From Craspedostauros australis (Eukaryota > Bacillariophyta > Bacillariophyceae > Mastogloiales > Achnanthaceae), in NCBI GenBank assembly GCA_026770025.1, contig JAMXDE010000027.1, positions 62,001-126,000 of the forward strand: 64,000 nt of DNA, given 5' to 3'. This document shows, one piece after another, positions 10,003 through 20,893 of this stretch; the first letter of the stretch is position 1, and every line of letters starts with the position of its first letter. Made by a program: the position numbers and the translations under genes. The notes beneath the pieces were generated by a model. The model made no database searches and had not been told where the DNA came from. It was given only the letters and a program-made list of their open reading frames with translations.

Positions 10003-12735
10003 TTACGTGCTGTTATCGAACTCCACCGCGAAGTCCACCAACCTTAGCAACTGGTCGAACTCCGTCGGTATGGTGTCATTCAATTCGTTTCCTTCCAGCC
10101 GGAGCTTCGTGATGTTCGCCAGTTCACTAAGTTCCGTTGGGATCGTCCCTGTGAGATAGTTGTTCGATAGGTCCAGACAGTCCAACTCTATCAATTCGCC
10201 CAATTCGGATGGGATCGGCCCCGTCAAGTCGTTGTCGCTCAACATCAAATTGGTGAGGCGGTCCAGGTTGCCCAATTCGGTAGGGATCGCACCATAAATG
10301 AAATTCCTGTCCAGCTCCAAGTCTTCCAAAGCGATCAAAGCGCCCAACTCTGTCGGCAATTCGCCCGAGATAGAGGCGCTTTGAATCCAGAGGACCTCCA
10401 AGGCAGTCAACCTACCGATCTCGGTGGGCAGGTCCTCCACTCCGGCCCAGGTGAGAAACAGACCTCTCAGCGAAGTCATGTTCCCGATCTCACTTGGGAT
10501 CGCCCCTTCGATGAAAGTGTACGAGAGGTCGAGGAATTCTAGCTCCGTCAGCTTCCCGATCGTTGTGGGAAGATTTCCTGATAATATTGTGTAATCTGCG
10601 ATGAAGCTTGTCAACTTGGTGCACTCGCCAATCTCAGACGGGATGGCTCCAGTGATATGCATGGAGGCCAAGTTGATGTCCCTCAGATTCGTCAGGAGCC
10701 CGATCTCTGTTGGGATCTTGTCACTGGCAAAAGTATCTGTCAAATCAAGGGTTTCGAGTTGCTTGAGGTTGCCAAGCTCCGGCGTGAGAACTCCACTAAT
10801 GAAGTTGAGAGCAAGGTTGAGGTCTCTCAAGTTGGTCAGCAAGAAGAATCCTGGATCCATGCTTCCGAGCAACTCATTGGATTTCAAGTCTAAACCAATG
10901 ACCTGTTCAGCATCGTTGCATGTTACGCCACGTGAATTGTCTCGCCAGCTGCAGATATCCTTATCGCTCATAAACTCGTATGGATTCGCCCAGCATAGAG
11001 TTTCGGCTGACAAGTAAACGGTTGCAAGTGCGTAATAGTCCACCAGACGACTTGTGGCATTCGCCGTGCCTTCGGCCATCAACTGTGATGGGATATCGTT
11101 GTTTCCATTCGACATCCAGTCCAGCACACGGTGCGGGATGCTGTCGCTGTCCCTGATCGTTGACATCTGGAGGGACATCGGTGGCTCTTGAAGGATTGGT
11201 GTCAGGAAATCTAGCATCGCGAAGAATGTCTCGGTCTGCGCGATTCCCTCGGTGGGTTGGCTCGATGGGAGAGTCGATGGTATCTGTGACGGTGCCACCG
11301 ACGGGGTGACTGAGGGGACATTGGATGGAGGGACTGAAGGGGTCTTCGACGGAGTGGCGGAGAGGACATTGGATGGAGGGACTGAAGGGGTCTTCGACGG
11401 GCTGGTCGATGGTGCGGAGGATGGGGCTGGCGATGGCCGAACGCTTGGTGTCGTGGTTGGAAGGCTTGTCGCAGTACCATCGCTCACCGTCAATTCCACC
11501 GCGTTTCCACCGCTGTCTCCAGGCAGAACGAGAACCACCACGATCGCGGTCACGATGGAGAGGACAATGATGACCAGGACGGTAATGATCCACATCCACT
11601 TTCGCTTCTCCTTCGCTTCATCAATCGACGAGTTGCCGATGTCGGCTTCCTCATCTCGGTTGTTGTTGTTGTTGGCACCAGATCCAATGGGCTCTGCCAC
11701 TACAGCACCGAATGGAGCACCCAATGGAGCAGGCGTCGACTGTTGTTTCTGTCGCTCCACTTCGCGAAGGATGATATCGCGGACATCAGACGCAGTCAGT
11801 TGATGGTTGACTGCGACAGCAGAAGCTAGGCGTTCTGGTGTTGCGCCTTGAGATGGAGGGACTCTCGCTGCAACGCCTGCGGCGACATCAGGACGTCCTG
11901 TGCGTGTTGCGAGCGTGGTTGGTGCAGGTTCGGCTGTCTCCAAGCTGTCGCCTTCAGATCGTACAGCTGTTATGGTCTTATTGCTGGATGTGACGCTCCC
12001 TGGCAAGGCTTGAGAATATGCGCTTCCATCACCTTTACCTCCTCCACCACCATCCGCGGCAGCAAGATCATTGGTATCTTCCAATCCCGTCTTCTCAGGT
12101 TTCTTTTCTGTTGTGTGAGTGACGGCGACGGCTGGATCCTTCTCATTGAGGTTGTCTTGTTTGTTTGCTCCTGTTCCTTCAACTGCACCTCTGCCATTGA
12201 TGGCTTGATCATGGTCATCTTGGATCACTTTGAGATCTATGAGCGACGAGTCCTTGGTCGGGGTGCTGTGGATATGGACTGAACTGGGCGTTTCATCGCT
12301 TTCATTGTGCTGTGGTGTCGATGGCTCCGCCAAAGTGGACTCGACGATGAGATCGTACCGTTGTTGTTCCGACTCTCTGGCTGACTTTCTTGCCTCCTTG
12401 CGTTCGCTGGCTTGACCTCCCGGTACTGTTCCTACCATCATGGAACGATGGGGACTCTCGGGATTCTTTGGAGGAGGAGAATTGGCAGAGTTGATAGCTC
12501 CACCCTCCGTTGGTTCTCGTCCAACGACACCCTGCTCATCACCATGCTCATCACCAGCTTCAACAGCATCGCCATCGTGCAAGGCTGCGAACCGATGGCT
12601 GTATCTCTGAGGTTGTCCTCGATGTTGGCTTCGCCTGTGGCGTACCGGGCCTGTTGGTGGCGGTACTGTTGGGGCTGGTTCCTCACCACCGCCGCCGCCT
12701 TGTTCATTGTCACGATCATCGCGGCTGTTGTCCAT
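10003..12735 (-). CDS. Leucine-rich repeat membrane protein (receptor-like, no kinase)
   Basis: The 910-residue intronless product has a long disordered, acidic and Ser/Thr-rich N-terminal half (1-375), one membrane segment at about 380-403 (WIITVLVIIVLSIVTAIVVVLV), a Pro/Ser/Thr stalk at about 410-480, and an LRR domain to the C-terminus. The LRRs fit the plant-type consensus LxxLxxLxLxxNxxxGxIPxE, for example LDLSNNYLTGTIPTEL. About a dozen repeats follow a capping region that contains Cys pairs. With no signal peptide and a mid-protein anchor, the likely topology is a cytosolic N-terminus with LRRs outside the cell. This layout is common among diatom LRR proteins and is thought to serve recognition or adhesion. 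There is no kinase domain. The stalk contains a 48-bp tandem duplication at 11313-11400. Confidence 0.88.
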   Translation of the reverse strand: MDNSRDDRDNEQGGGGGEEPAPTVPPPTGPVRHRRSQHRGQPQRYSHRFAALHDGDAVEAGDEHGDEQGVVGREPTEGGAINSANSPPPKNPESPHRSMMVGTVPGGQASERKEARKSARESEQQRYDLIVESTLAEPSTPQHNESDETPSSVHIHSTPTKDSSLIDLKVIQDDHDQAINGRGAVEGTGANKQDNLNEKDPAVAVTHTTEKKPEKTGLEDTNDLAAADGGGGGKGDGSAYSQALPGSVTSSNKTITAVRSEGDSLETAEPAPTTLATRTGRPDVAAGVAARVPPSQGATPERLASAVAVNHQLTASDVRDIILREVERQKQQSTPAPLGAPFGAVVAEPIGSGANNNNNRDEEADIGNSSIDEAKEKRKWMWIITVLVIIVLSIVTAIVVVLVLPGDSGGNAVELTVSDGTATSLPTTTPSVRPSPAPSSAPSTSPSKTPSVPPSNVLSATPSKTPSVPPSNVPSVTPSVAPSQIPSTLPSSQPTEGIAQTETFFAMLDFLTPILQEPPMSLQMSTIRDSDSIPHRVLDWMSNGNNDIPSQLMAEGTANATSRLVDYYALATVYLSAETLCWANPYEFMSDKDICSWRDNSRGVTCNDAEQVIGLDLKSNELLGSMDPGFFLLTNLRDLNLALNFISGVLTPELGNLKQLETLDLTDTFASDKIPTEIGLLTNLRDINLASMHITGAIPSEIGECTKLTSFIADYTILSGNLPTTIGKLTELEFLDLSYTFIEGAIPSEIGNMTSLRGLFLTWAGVEDLPTEIGRLTALEVLWIQSASISGELPTELGALIALEDLELDRNFIYGAIPTELGNLDRLTNLMLSDNDLTGPIPSELGELIELDCLDLSNNYLTGTIPTELSELANITKLRLEGNELNDTIPTEFDQLLRLVDFAVEFDNST
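11313..11400. repeat. 48-bp tandem repeat in the LRR protein stalk
   Basis: Two nearly identical 40-base blocks (11313-11352 and 11361-11400) repeat with a period of 48 bases. On the minus strand they encode the 16-residue unit TPSKTPSVPPSNVxSx. The period keeps the reading frame, so stalk length can vary without breaking the protein. Confidence 0.85.
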
Positions 12736-13664
12736 GTTGCGCGTGAGATTGTGAATGAGTTTGTTTGCGTTGATTGCAACTCGAGCGAGTTTGTGTGGCC
12801 AGAGTCAGGTAGGTACTCGCCTGGCGTTGAATTCCACCTTCGCCAGAGCGTTGGTCGGACGAGTCAAATGGGGTTGGTTTCATCGCTCCGCCAGAACGCG
12901 TCACAACACAACACGATCCGTGAATTTCACCGAAGTTGTATCCAAACTCCAAAACGAATGAGCACAGCTCACACAACGACACCGACAAGCAGACATCACG
13001 AGGAGCGCACAAACCATCATCGACGAATTTTACGAGCAACATGCCATGCGACGACCATGGTGATGGTCGGTGCAACCTCTGACAAGGTTGTGACACTTCT
13101 GACGCCATACAGCTTTGTGATCGTTGTTGCCATCTTCGGCGTGATGATCCCCTCTGGTGCCTTTTCTGTTTGAACCGGCACACCGCGAGCACTCCAGCCA
13201 GTGCTGATCCTCAGAAGGCCGAGATCGCCATCCAAGGATGAAAGCATCATCTTCGATGAAAAACGTGCAAAGGAGATTGTGGACAAGCCCATCAAGTAGC
13301 AATAGCCCAACAAACTTGGCCTCAAGTATCATCTCCCAGGCATGGCTGCAATCAAGACAGCTGATGGAAAACTACAACAAGGAGGAGGAGGAACAGACAA
13401 ACAAGGTATCCAACAAACCACGTCCTGCACCTACTCAACGAACGAAGGAACGGATGAACGAACACGTCTCATGGTCTCTGATTGTAGTCCAGAGCATGTG
13501 TTGTGTGGTTGTACCATACTATGTTTGTGTGAGTGTTTGGGGAGTGACCAGAGCATACGACTACGAATATCATACCCTCTCCAAAGAGCAATACATCGGC
13601 ATCAGTTCTGCATTGTATCGTCCCTTTTGGTTTGTCAAACCGCAATGCTTGTTGCCACCGTGGA
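12736..13664. other. Intergenic, 5' flank of the LRR gene
   Basis: This 929-bp stretch separates the LRR gene start from the 3' end of the FGGY kinase, both on the minus strand. Short open frames here overlap on both strands and have no recognisable domain. It probably holds the LRR promoter and the kinase terminator. Confidence 0.45.
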
Positions 13665-15515
13665 CTACATGCTGTTGTACAACGGAGTCAGCGCATCCAG
13701 CAGTCCTTCTTGTTCGATGGCGCAAGTATCAAAATACGTGGATACGTTGGGCATGCAGGTTACATCTGCGTGGATTGGTTCCTCTGACAAGGACATCGCC
13801 TCATCATTTTGTGCACTGGACAACGACATGGCGACCAACCGGGCCACGCCCCTGCTCGTGCCTTCGTTTGTATCGCTGTCCATTACAACCTGCAGACCCA
13901 GCGCATCCGCGAGACTCTGTCTCCAGTACGCATTGGATTCCAAGGCTTTGCCGCTGACGAGCACGGTCGGTCGATCTTCATCGGCGCGGCTCTGAAGGAT
14001 GAGTTGCACGATTGCCTGTATCCGCAGCGTGACACCATCCAAGCAGGACTTGACGAACTGTGCTGCAGTCGTTTGACGCGTCAATCCCACAACGGCCCCG
14101 CTTGCTCCTGTTCGATATCCTGTGCTGCGTTCGCCGCTCAAAAATGGGATCATGGTCAGTCTCCCTGCATGGTTGCTGCCTTTTTGGCGCTCGGAACGGG
14201 CGATCGCTTCGACATCCTCCATGCAACGACCGATCGCTTCTTTGGTCGTGAGGTTGAGGAACTTGGTCGCCCACTCAAAGACGCTTCCACCATCCGTCAA
14301 AGCACCGCCGATGAGAATATGATGCCGATTAATGCGATACATGAATAGACCCTTGGGAGCCTGCAGAAGTTGCGGAGGTGAATCCCCCTCATCTTCGTCC
14401 CCTGCAGGTGTTGGCGCATTTGGTTGGATGGGGTACCTCAGGCATATCCTCGATGCGGCCGACGTGCCGATGGTTACAGCGATGCGTGATGATGTGCAGC
14501 ATTTGGATCCAATGTTGGCACATGCTCCATCGCCCAAGCCCAAGAACAGCTTGCTGCTTTGCAATTCTGGCCATCGCTTGGCATACTCGTTGAAGTCGGC
14601 GTTGGCAGAGCCGGATCCCACCTTGCCGTCGAATTCGTCAAAGTCCTTCAACGATGGCAACGCAGCACGGCATGCCGCAGGTAGCAATGCCAACGCCTGC
14701 ACATCGTACTGACACGTGTGCACATTGAGAAGTCCGGTCCAACTGGCTTCCGAGAACGACAATGGTACGTCGCGCATTGCGGTCCACCGGCTCAAGCAGA
14801 CCCCAGGGATGCTCTGCCACCGATGAACATGACCTGCGGACAGCTCGCGCAGCTGCGGGATGGCGTAGGCGCTGTGAATCGGTGCTCCCGTACTGCAATA
14901 CAAGTCAGCTTGTATCCCGGCGCATGCGCGCGCCACCTGTGGAGTGTTGCAGGCGTAGCTGATGGTGGCCTCGTTGCCCACGGGATGGCCGCGATCGTCC
15001 AAGCCGATGAGGTTCATGACGAAGCATGAGAAGCCAACGGCCTCAATAACAAAGGCAGCGTCGTTGTGGTTGCTGTCGTTAGTGAACGACTTGCGGAGCC
15101 GCTGGATGGCATCATCGACGCACTGATCTACGAGATCGAAGATGCTGCCGTCGCCAGTGCCGTTGTTGTTGCCATCTGTTGTTTCAAAGATGCGTATCTT
15201 GCCAGTGTTGGGTTCAATGGCGCTGTAGGCAATGTGGGACGAGCAATCAGGGAGCATCGTGACATGATGGCCCGTGCCATCCTGAGACTGGGAACATCCA
15301 TAGGCGGAACATCGGATGCTGCTGCTCCCGATGTCCAAAGCAAGGATGATTCTCGCCGTCCCGCTGTTGTGTTCCGTCATGGTTGCCGTTGCCAAGTCGA
15401 GGCCGAAGGGTGTGCCTTTGGAGGGGAGGTGGGTGCACGCCTTTTCAGAGCAAGAGAAGCAATGAGCGGGAGAGGTGGCTGCCACTGCGTTCGAGGACTT
15501 CTGCAGACTCACCAT
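13665..15515 (-). CDS. FGGY-family carbohydrate kinase (gluconokinase/xylulokinase-like)
   Basis: The 616-residue intronless product belongs to the FGGY branch of the actin-like ATPase sugar kinases, which phosphorylate polyols, sugars or sugar acids with ATP. The N-terminal phosphate loop is ILALDIGSSSIRCS at about residues 57-70. The second domain shows GLGDGACANIGSKC and the adenosine-region Gly motif VLVSGKALESN. The segment LSGERSTGYRTGASGAVVGL resembles the gluconokinase/XylB subgroup, where SGER-x-x-G-W/Y is typical. The length is greater than the usual 500 residues because of an N-terminal extension and a low-complexity insert (PTPAGDEDEGDSPP). Two starts are possible: ATG at 15515, or Met46 (MTEHNSG), which lies only 15 residues before the phosphate loop. 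The substrate is unresolved. Confidence 0.85.
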   Translation of the reverse strand: MVSLQKSSNAVAATSPAHCFSCSEKACTHLPSKGTPFGLDLATATMTEHNSGTARIILALDIGSSSIRCSAYGCSQSQDGTGHHVTMLPDCSSHIAYSAIEPNTGKIRIFETTDGNNNGTGDGSIFDLVDQCVDDAIQRLRKSFTNDSNHNDAAFVIEAVGFSCFVMNLIGLDDRGHPVGNEATISYACNTPQVARACAGIQADLYCSTGAPIHSAYAIPQLRELSAGHVHRWQSIPGVCLSRWTAMRDVPLSFSEASWTGLLNVHTCQYDVQALALLPAACRAALPSLKDFDEFDGKVGSGSANADFNEYAKRWPELQSSKLFLGLGDGACANIGSKCCTSSRIAVTIGTSAASRICLRYPIQPNAPTPAGDEDEGDSPPQLLQAPKGLFMYRINRHHILIGGALTDGGSVFEWATKFLNLTTKEAIGRCMEDVEAIARSERQKGSNHAGRLTMIPFLSGERSTGYRTGASGAVVGLTRQTTAAQFVKSCLDGVTLRIQAIVQLILQSRADEDRPTVLVSGKALESNAYWRQSLADALGLQVVMDSDTNEGTSRGVARLVAMSLSSAQNDEAMSLSEEPIHADVTCMPNVSTYFDTCAIEQEGLLDALTPLYNSM

Positions 15516-16187
15516 CTACATTGCGCCTTCCGACCTCACTCTTCTGCATTCGTGAAGCCTGCGAAGATTTGTTTGTTTTCCTTCTCGGGTTCGCTTTTCG
15601 TTGTTGTTGACACTCGTGAGTGAACGGGTCGTAGTTCTCTTCACGTCTTTTTCGTGGATGGTCGCAGATGATTAGTTCGGATGAGTCATTTGGGTCACGC
15701 GTCGCGTGATTGAATGGAGAGATTGTCGGATTGAATCGTGGCGTTTTGCCCCAAACCAAGAGTTGCTTCTCCCTTGATGAATTTCGACAATGACACGAAA
15801 CAACGCAACGGTCACAATCATAGGTCGTGGTGTTGTACGACTAGTCGTACGAACTAACTCCACACTTGACCACTCCATCCAAGGATCCGAAGAGCACTCG
15901 CACGACACGGAGGAAAGGACGATATTGCAGGAAAGAATAGGAAGAACGACGGCTCGCAATCAGCAGTGGGGATTGAGCGGCGTGGTGTTGTGTTGGCACA
16001 GGTCGCATGATCGCAGATTGCGATTTCGTGGCTGGATTTGCAGTCGGTGATTGGATGTCGGTTTGATCAGTCGCGTTCGTCATCATCTGCGGCCAATTCT
16101 CGCAGTCGCAGCCTCTGTCCTCGGCCGTGGACCAGCGCAGCAGCCGTCTGGCATAGTACTATTCTATATATCCACAATACGGTCATC
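15516..16187. promoter_or_regulatory. Spacer between divergent FGGY kinase and chorein-like genes
   Basis: The 672-bp gap lies between two divergent start codons. No gene was recognised. A short palindromic stretch (CGACTAGTCG) occurs near 15838-15848. A TATATA stretch (about 16165-16171, CTATATATCC) lies about 20 bp before the ATG at 16188, but its role is uncertain. Confidence 0.4.
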
Positions 16188-16667
16188 ATGTCGACGATCC
16201 TCAAATCCGCGGCGATGTCGCTGCTGTCCAAGACCTTGCAAACCTTCCTCTACAAGTACCTCGAAGATGTGGACGTGGAAGGCGTTGCGCTGCCGTCGCT
16301 GTACACATCGACCGGATCCACGAGTGGATGGGGAGTGCGGCTGTCGAACGTCAAGCTGCGCAGCGGAGTCACGTTGATGGAGCAGCTGCCTGGTCAAGGC
16401 CTGTCCCGCAAGCGAAAACGCAAACGAATGAAGGCGAAACGGAAGGAGGATGCGTCGCAAACAGTACAGCCGATGACCGGCGATGCTGATCGGGCATCAA
16501 GCGTGGTTTCTGATGTGGCGCGTAGTCGGCATGGCAGTGCAGGTCAACTGAGTGGCGCTGCGATGGAGGAATCCAGCTGGAGGGGCAGCGATCTGGGCGA
16601 CGAGACATCGATTCACATAGATGCATTGCACAGGCAGCAAAATCTGAATGATGGCAGTCAACAGCAA

Positions 16668-16717
<50 letters not shown>

Positions 16718-19700
16718 ACAGCAGGAGGAGGAGGAGACTGAACAGGAGGAACAGAGGCAGACACCAGCATATGAGCGTTCCAGAACTGTGTCGACCTACT
16801 ACTACAGCAGCGATGAAGAAGATGGGGCAACAACTCCCGCAACGCCAGTGCAGGATTCCTCCCACTTCCTGTCGTGCTTTGCACGCAAACCGTCAAAGGT
16901 GGAGAAGGATAGATTGTCGCAGTCGGAACGCAACTTCTCACCAGAAGCTTTGCGAGGCGATGATCCTGACATTCGAGAGAGGGTCGCGATGAGAACCAAC
17001 TCTGAACGGGACTTGGCGACGTACCGCACGCAGCTGAATGCCAAGTTCGACGAAGCTGCGCCATCCACAATTGTCACAGCCGGAGAACGATCTTCGCGAC
17101 TGGATAACGAGATGCCGCCCGATATGTCCGAGACGTCGGACTTCACCTTCGCGCAGCAATCATCTCACAATCTGCCAGTGGAAGCCTCGGCTCTCCACCC
17201 ACCTGCAGCTCACGTGAATCTTCATCCGCACCATGACATAGATGGGGGATATGGCCACAACCGAGTCAACAAACACGGCAATCATAGCGACAGCGACAAC
17301 GGTGGCGAGGATGTGGAGGAGGAGGAGGAGGAAGAGTACTGGGAGGAATATTTCCAGCCAATGAAGCTGCAACTTGGAGAAGCAGGCCGAATTGGCATCA
17401 TCGACATCCGGTTGATCAACAAGGAAGTCCATGTCATGATCGAGGATGCGGAGCTCGCGATCGATATAGTTCCCGCAGACATTACGAATCAAGACACCGC
17501 CAGTGCCAATGCCGATACCAACGCAAACACAGCCACGAATGATGCTTCCTCCAGCGAACATCACACCGCACAATCCAAGCACTCTCGAACGAGTGCACAA
17601 GACGACGGCAACGAAATGCAAAAGAACAAGAACGACACGTCCACCGCAAGACAACGGTCTTCCAGCAATCTCGACAAGGACGCAGCAAGCAAGAAGAACG
17701 CCAAAAAGACGGCCGCACAACAGAAACAGCAGCAGGAGCAACCGGAACTCAAAACGGTCGGCGAAAGGGTCATGGCCGGCATCGCGCTTGCGAAAGCCCT
17801 TTCCCTCATCCCGCATCTATTCCTGCGCGACATCAAAATCAAAGTCACCATCAAGGAGCCTGCCGATGAATGCCAAGACGATGGTCCACAATCAGAGGAA
17901 GCACAGACGAGCCGGCAGCACAATGATGCCTCAGGACAACCCGGTCAACCTCCACCATCCAACAGGCAGACCGAAGAGCAGCAAACTACAGAAACGCAAT
18001 TCGAAATCGGCATTGACTTTCTGTCCGTCACCAGCAGCGACGATGTCCTCTCCCATTTTCAAACCGAACCAGATGAAGACGAGGATGACGACAGGCGCGA
18101 CGAAAATGAAACGAATTCCGCTCCGCCATTGTCCACCATACGGTCCTACAGCGCCGTCGAGGATGGGAAGTGGGAAGAGAACGACTATGTCATTCGTCAC
18201 ATCCGAACGGGCAGAGGCCCAGCAGGGGGTGTGTGGCTCCGAATCCTACCTCCGAAAATCAACGAGCCTGTCTCGCCGGGATTGGTGCAACGAGACCGTT
18301 CCAATTCGTTGTGGGCTCGCAACAGATGGGTGCTTGAGACCGAGTACTTCCTCTTCCGATGCTCTGGCGTCGATCTGCACGCGCGCATCTACGTCGGCTC
18401 AAAGGCTGACGGGACATCATCATCGTCGTGGTTCTACACGGAGGAAGAGGATGATGCGACCTACGAGGAATCCTTGGATTCCATGATTTTGGGGATCGAC
18501 TTTGTCGCCCCTGGCCCGCAGCTTCCCCTTCCTCCGATAAACTCGAACGGAGTCAATCACAACGCATCGCCTGGAAAGATGGCGGATGCGAAACCGCCAA
18601 TATCTGCGGACAAAGACTATTTCGAAGACAACGAAGACATACAGGGGTCGCGCGATCCAGAGTCCGGCATGTACCACAGGGACAGGAATGGCATCCTGAG
18701 CTGCAACATGCCCAGCTCCTTTCATCGCATCTCCAGAGATATGGTGCCGGCCAAATGCCCAGGCCACCACCACTTCCCTCATGAATTCTGCGAGCATTGC
18801 TGGGAGACGACGAGGGTCGACGACAACGACACCAACAACGATAACATCAAGTCCTCGTCGCATAGTCCGCTGGATTTTTACACGCCGATGCCAGGCCTCG
18901 CCTTCCAACTCACAGTCCGAGATCCTATTGAGATCAATGTCGATCGTGCATCGCTGGAAAGCGTCCAGCTTTTGGCAACTCTCTTTTTGAAGGAGAATCA
19001 GGCGAACAGCAACGACAACAGCGACAGCAACAGTGGCAACGATAACGACAAGAACAGTGCCTACAGAGATGGTCGCCATGATGGAAAAGACGACAAGGGT
19101 GCAGCGGCCGAACACGGCGTTGCCTTATCTCATGATCGTTCTTCCGCAGCAGCTTTCGTCGATGGAAATGATCAGCAGCCAAGTGCGGTAGCACAATCCA
19201 CAGCGTCGTCAACCAAGACGGCACGAAGCTCTGGCTATTTCAGCCGTCTCTTCTCCTCGCAGGAGGAAGACGTGGAAGAGGAAGACACCTCGGAGGCATT
19301 CCCGATATACATGCAGCCTGAAAACATCCAGGTTATCGGAATTCATGTCCTGCAAGTCAACTTCCGGGTCCACATGATGCGAAAGCAGCAATATCCAACC
19401 CCGTCGCCATCAGCAGACACAGGACTATCGTTCTGCTATTGGGATCTCGACCTGCAAAGCATTTCAATCGACCACCAGACCCTGAATTCCGCCGAGAAGA
19501 TATTTCAGGAGAACTACGTCGAAATCGGCAATCTCTGTCTCACTGAAATGAAGGGAACCGATCGCAAGACGCTCGCTTCGTTGGGCCTTCCGCTGCCATT
19601 GCGAGGGCGGTGCGACTCCGCTGCCTCTCTGGCAAACTCCATCGAGAGTATTCACGATGAACTCGGTCAATCCAAAGCTCCGTGGCCGACGACTGCGAGC

Positions 19701-20675
19701 GTGCTGTTGAATCTACCCCCGCCCTTGGAAACGCTAGTGTTCCGTTCGAGAGAACGACATGCTCTTCAGATGCGTCACAACCAGGTGATCGAAATGCAAC
19801 AGCTCCCGCAGCGTATCCGGGCTTCTGTCAACGTGCGGATCGGTGCTTTGATAGTGGATATGTCGATGGATGTTGGGCAAGAGATAATGGCTGCTAAGGA
19901 CGAAGCAATCGCATGTCTCTTACCCTCCCACCGAAATGGACTGTCCACAGGCAGCGGTCATGCACAGGGCAAATCGTGTCGTAGCGGTGGCAAAATAGAG
20001 GCCGCTCGGAGCAACACCGACACAGGCATGGAAGCCAACGACACGGTGCATTCGACAAAATCGTCAGCAACAGCAACGACGCCATCCCCAACCAACCAGG
20101 GTGCTTCCAAAATCCCCTCGTTGCTGTACCACAAGGTACAGATTGACAGCGGTCATATCCACATGTCGCCAATGATTGACATGAAAGTCCCGCTGACCCA
20201 ATTTTCAGGCGAGCAGTCCTCTGATTCCGGTCCATTCATCGAGACCGTGCTGGAGAAGATCCAGTTTTCCTTCGGCAAACCTTCACAGCAACGCAACGAG
20301 CAGGCACGGGCACAGACGCGAAAACAACTGACGCTGAGACAGCTTGCGGAATTGCCAGAGAGCGTGCGGATGCGGATCATCATGTGCATCCCTGATCTGG
20401 GACCATTCGAGAAAGCGATGGGGATAAGGAAGGAATCAAATCCATTCATGAAGTGTCGCAAGCTGAACAAGGCCATCGTGAAGAAGGCCAACGCTGTGGT
20501 GCAGCAAATGAAGTTGCCGACAACTCTCAACCACCCGGCTCCCGGCCGATCCAAACGGAAGGAGATGCTGGATGCGCTGATGTCCCTCGACGACGATGAA
20601 CTGGAAGAGCTCATGAAGATGCGGCAGCAGCGGCGACAGCAAATGCAGCAGATGAAATCGGTGACAAGGAGGTAG
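16188..20675 (+). CDS. Chorein-N (VPS13/ATG2-type) lipid-transfer-like protein
   Basis: The first ATG in frame is at 16188 (MSTILKSAAMSLL), giving 1495 residues without introns. The frame stays open upstream without an ATG. The N-terminus resembles a chorein domain: an amphipathic start, LLSKTLQTFLYKYLEDVDVEG, then GWGVRLSNVKLRSGV. In this family that element begins a hydrophobic groove that moves lipids between membranes. A second conserved-looking block, YFQPMKLQLGEAGRIGIIDIRL and IEDAELAIDIVP (about 385-430), and a third, ALSLIPHLFLRDIKIKVTI (about 535-555), continue the beta-rich pattern. Between them are disordered inserts, including a run of about 26 glutamines near residues 158-183 and acidic blocks. 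It is far shorter than VPS13 (over 3000 residues) and closer to ATG2 or BLTP3 in size. Assignment beyond the superfamily is inference. Confidence 0.6.
16660..16732 (+). repeat. CAG/CAA polyglutamine tract
   Basis: A mixed CAG/CAA run encodes about 26 consecutive Gln residues, then GAG codons for Glu. CAA interruptions are spread through the tract, which usually slows slippage. It lies inside the chorein-like gene and in frame. Confidence 0.9.
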
Positions 20676-20893
20676 AACGAGAACGAGTACGAGTACGAGT
20701 AGGGAGACTTTTAATGGTCTACAAGTGTGGTGCACTGGTTTCCCACAGCGCTGTTAGCACGTAGTCCCAATTTCAGATGGAATTGTCTGGGTCCCCCTCT
20801 CCTCCCCTACTATACGTATGTATGTATGCTATTCCTCTTCCCTCGACTTCGCACCCCTTTGCGCTCGTTGGCTCTTCTGATTCTCCGTGATGC
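20676..20893. terminator. Convergent 3' spacer
   Basis: This 218-bp gap separates the stop codons of two convergent genes and must contain both polyadenylation regions. A GAGTAC repeat occurs at about 20680-20702. No canonical AATAAA was seen. Confidence 0.35.

Noticed and set aside
16038-16187. Upstream extension of the chorein-like frame
   Set aside because: It has no ATG and a composition unlike the rest. ATG 16188 is directly followed by the chorein-like N-terminus.
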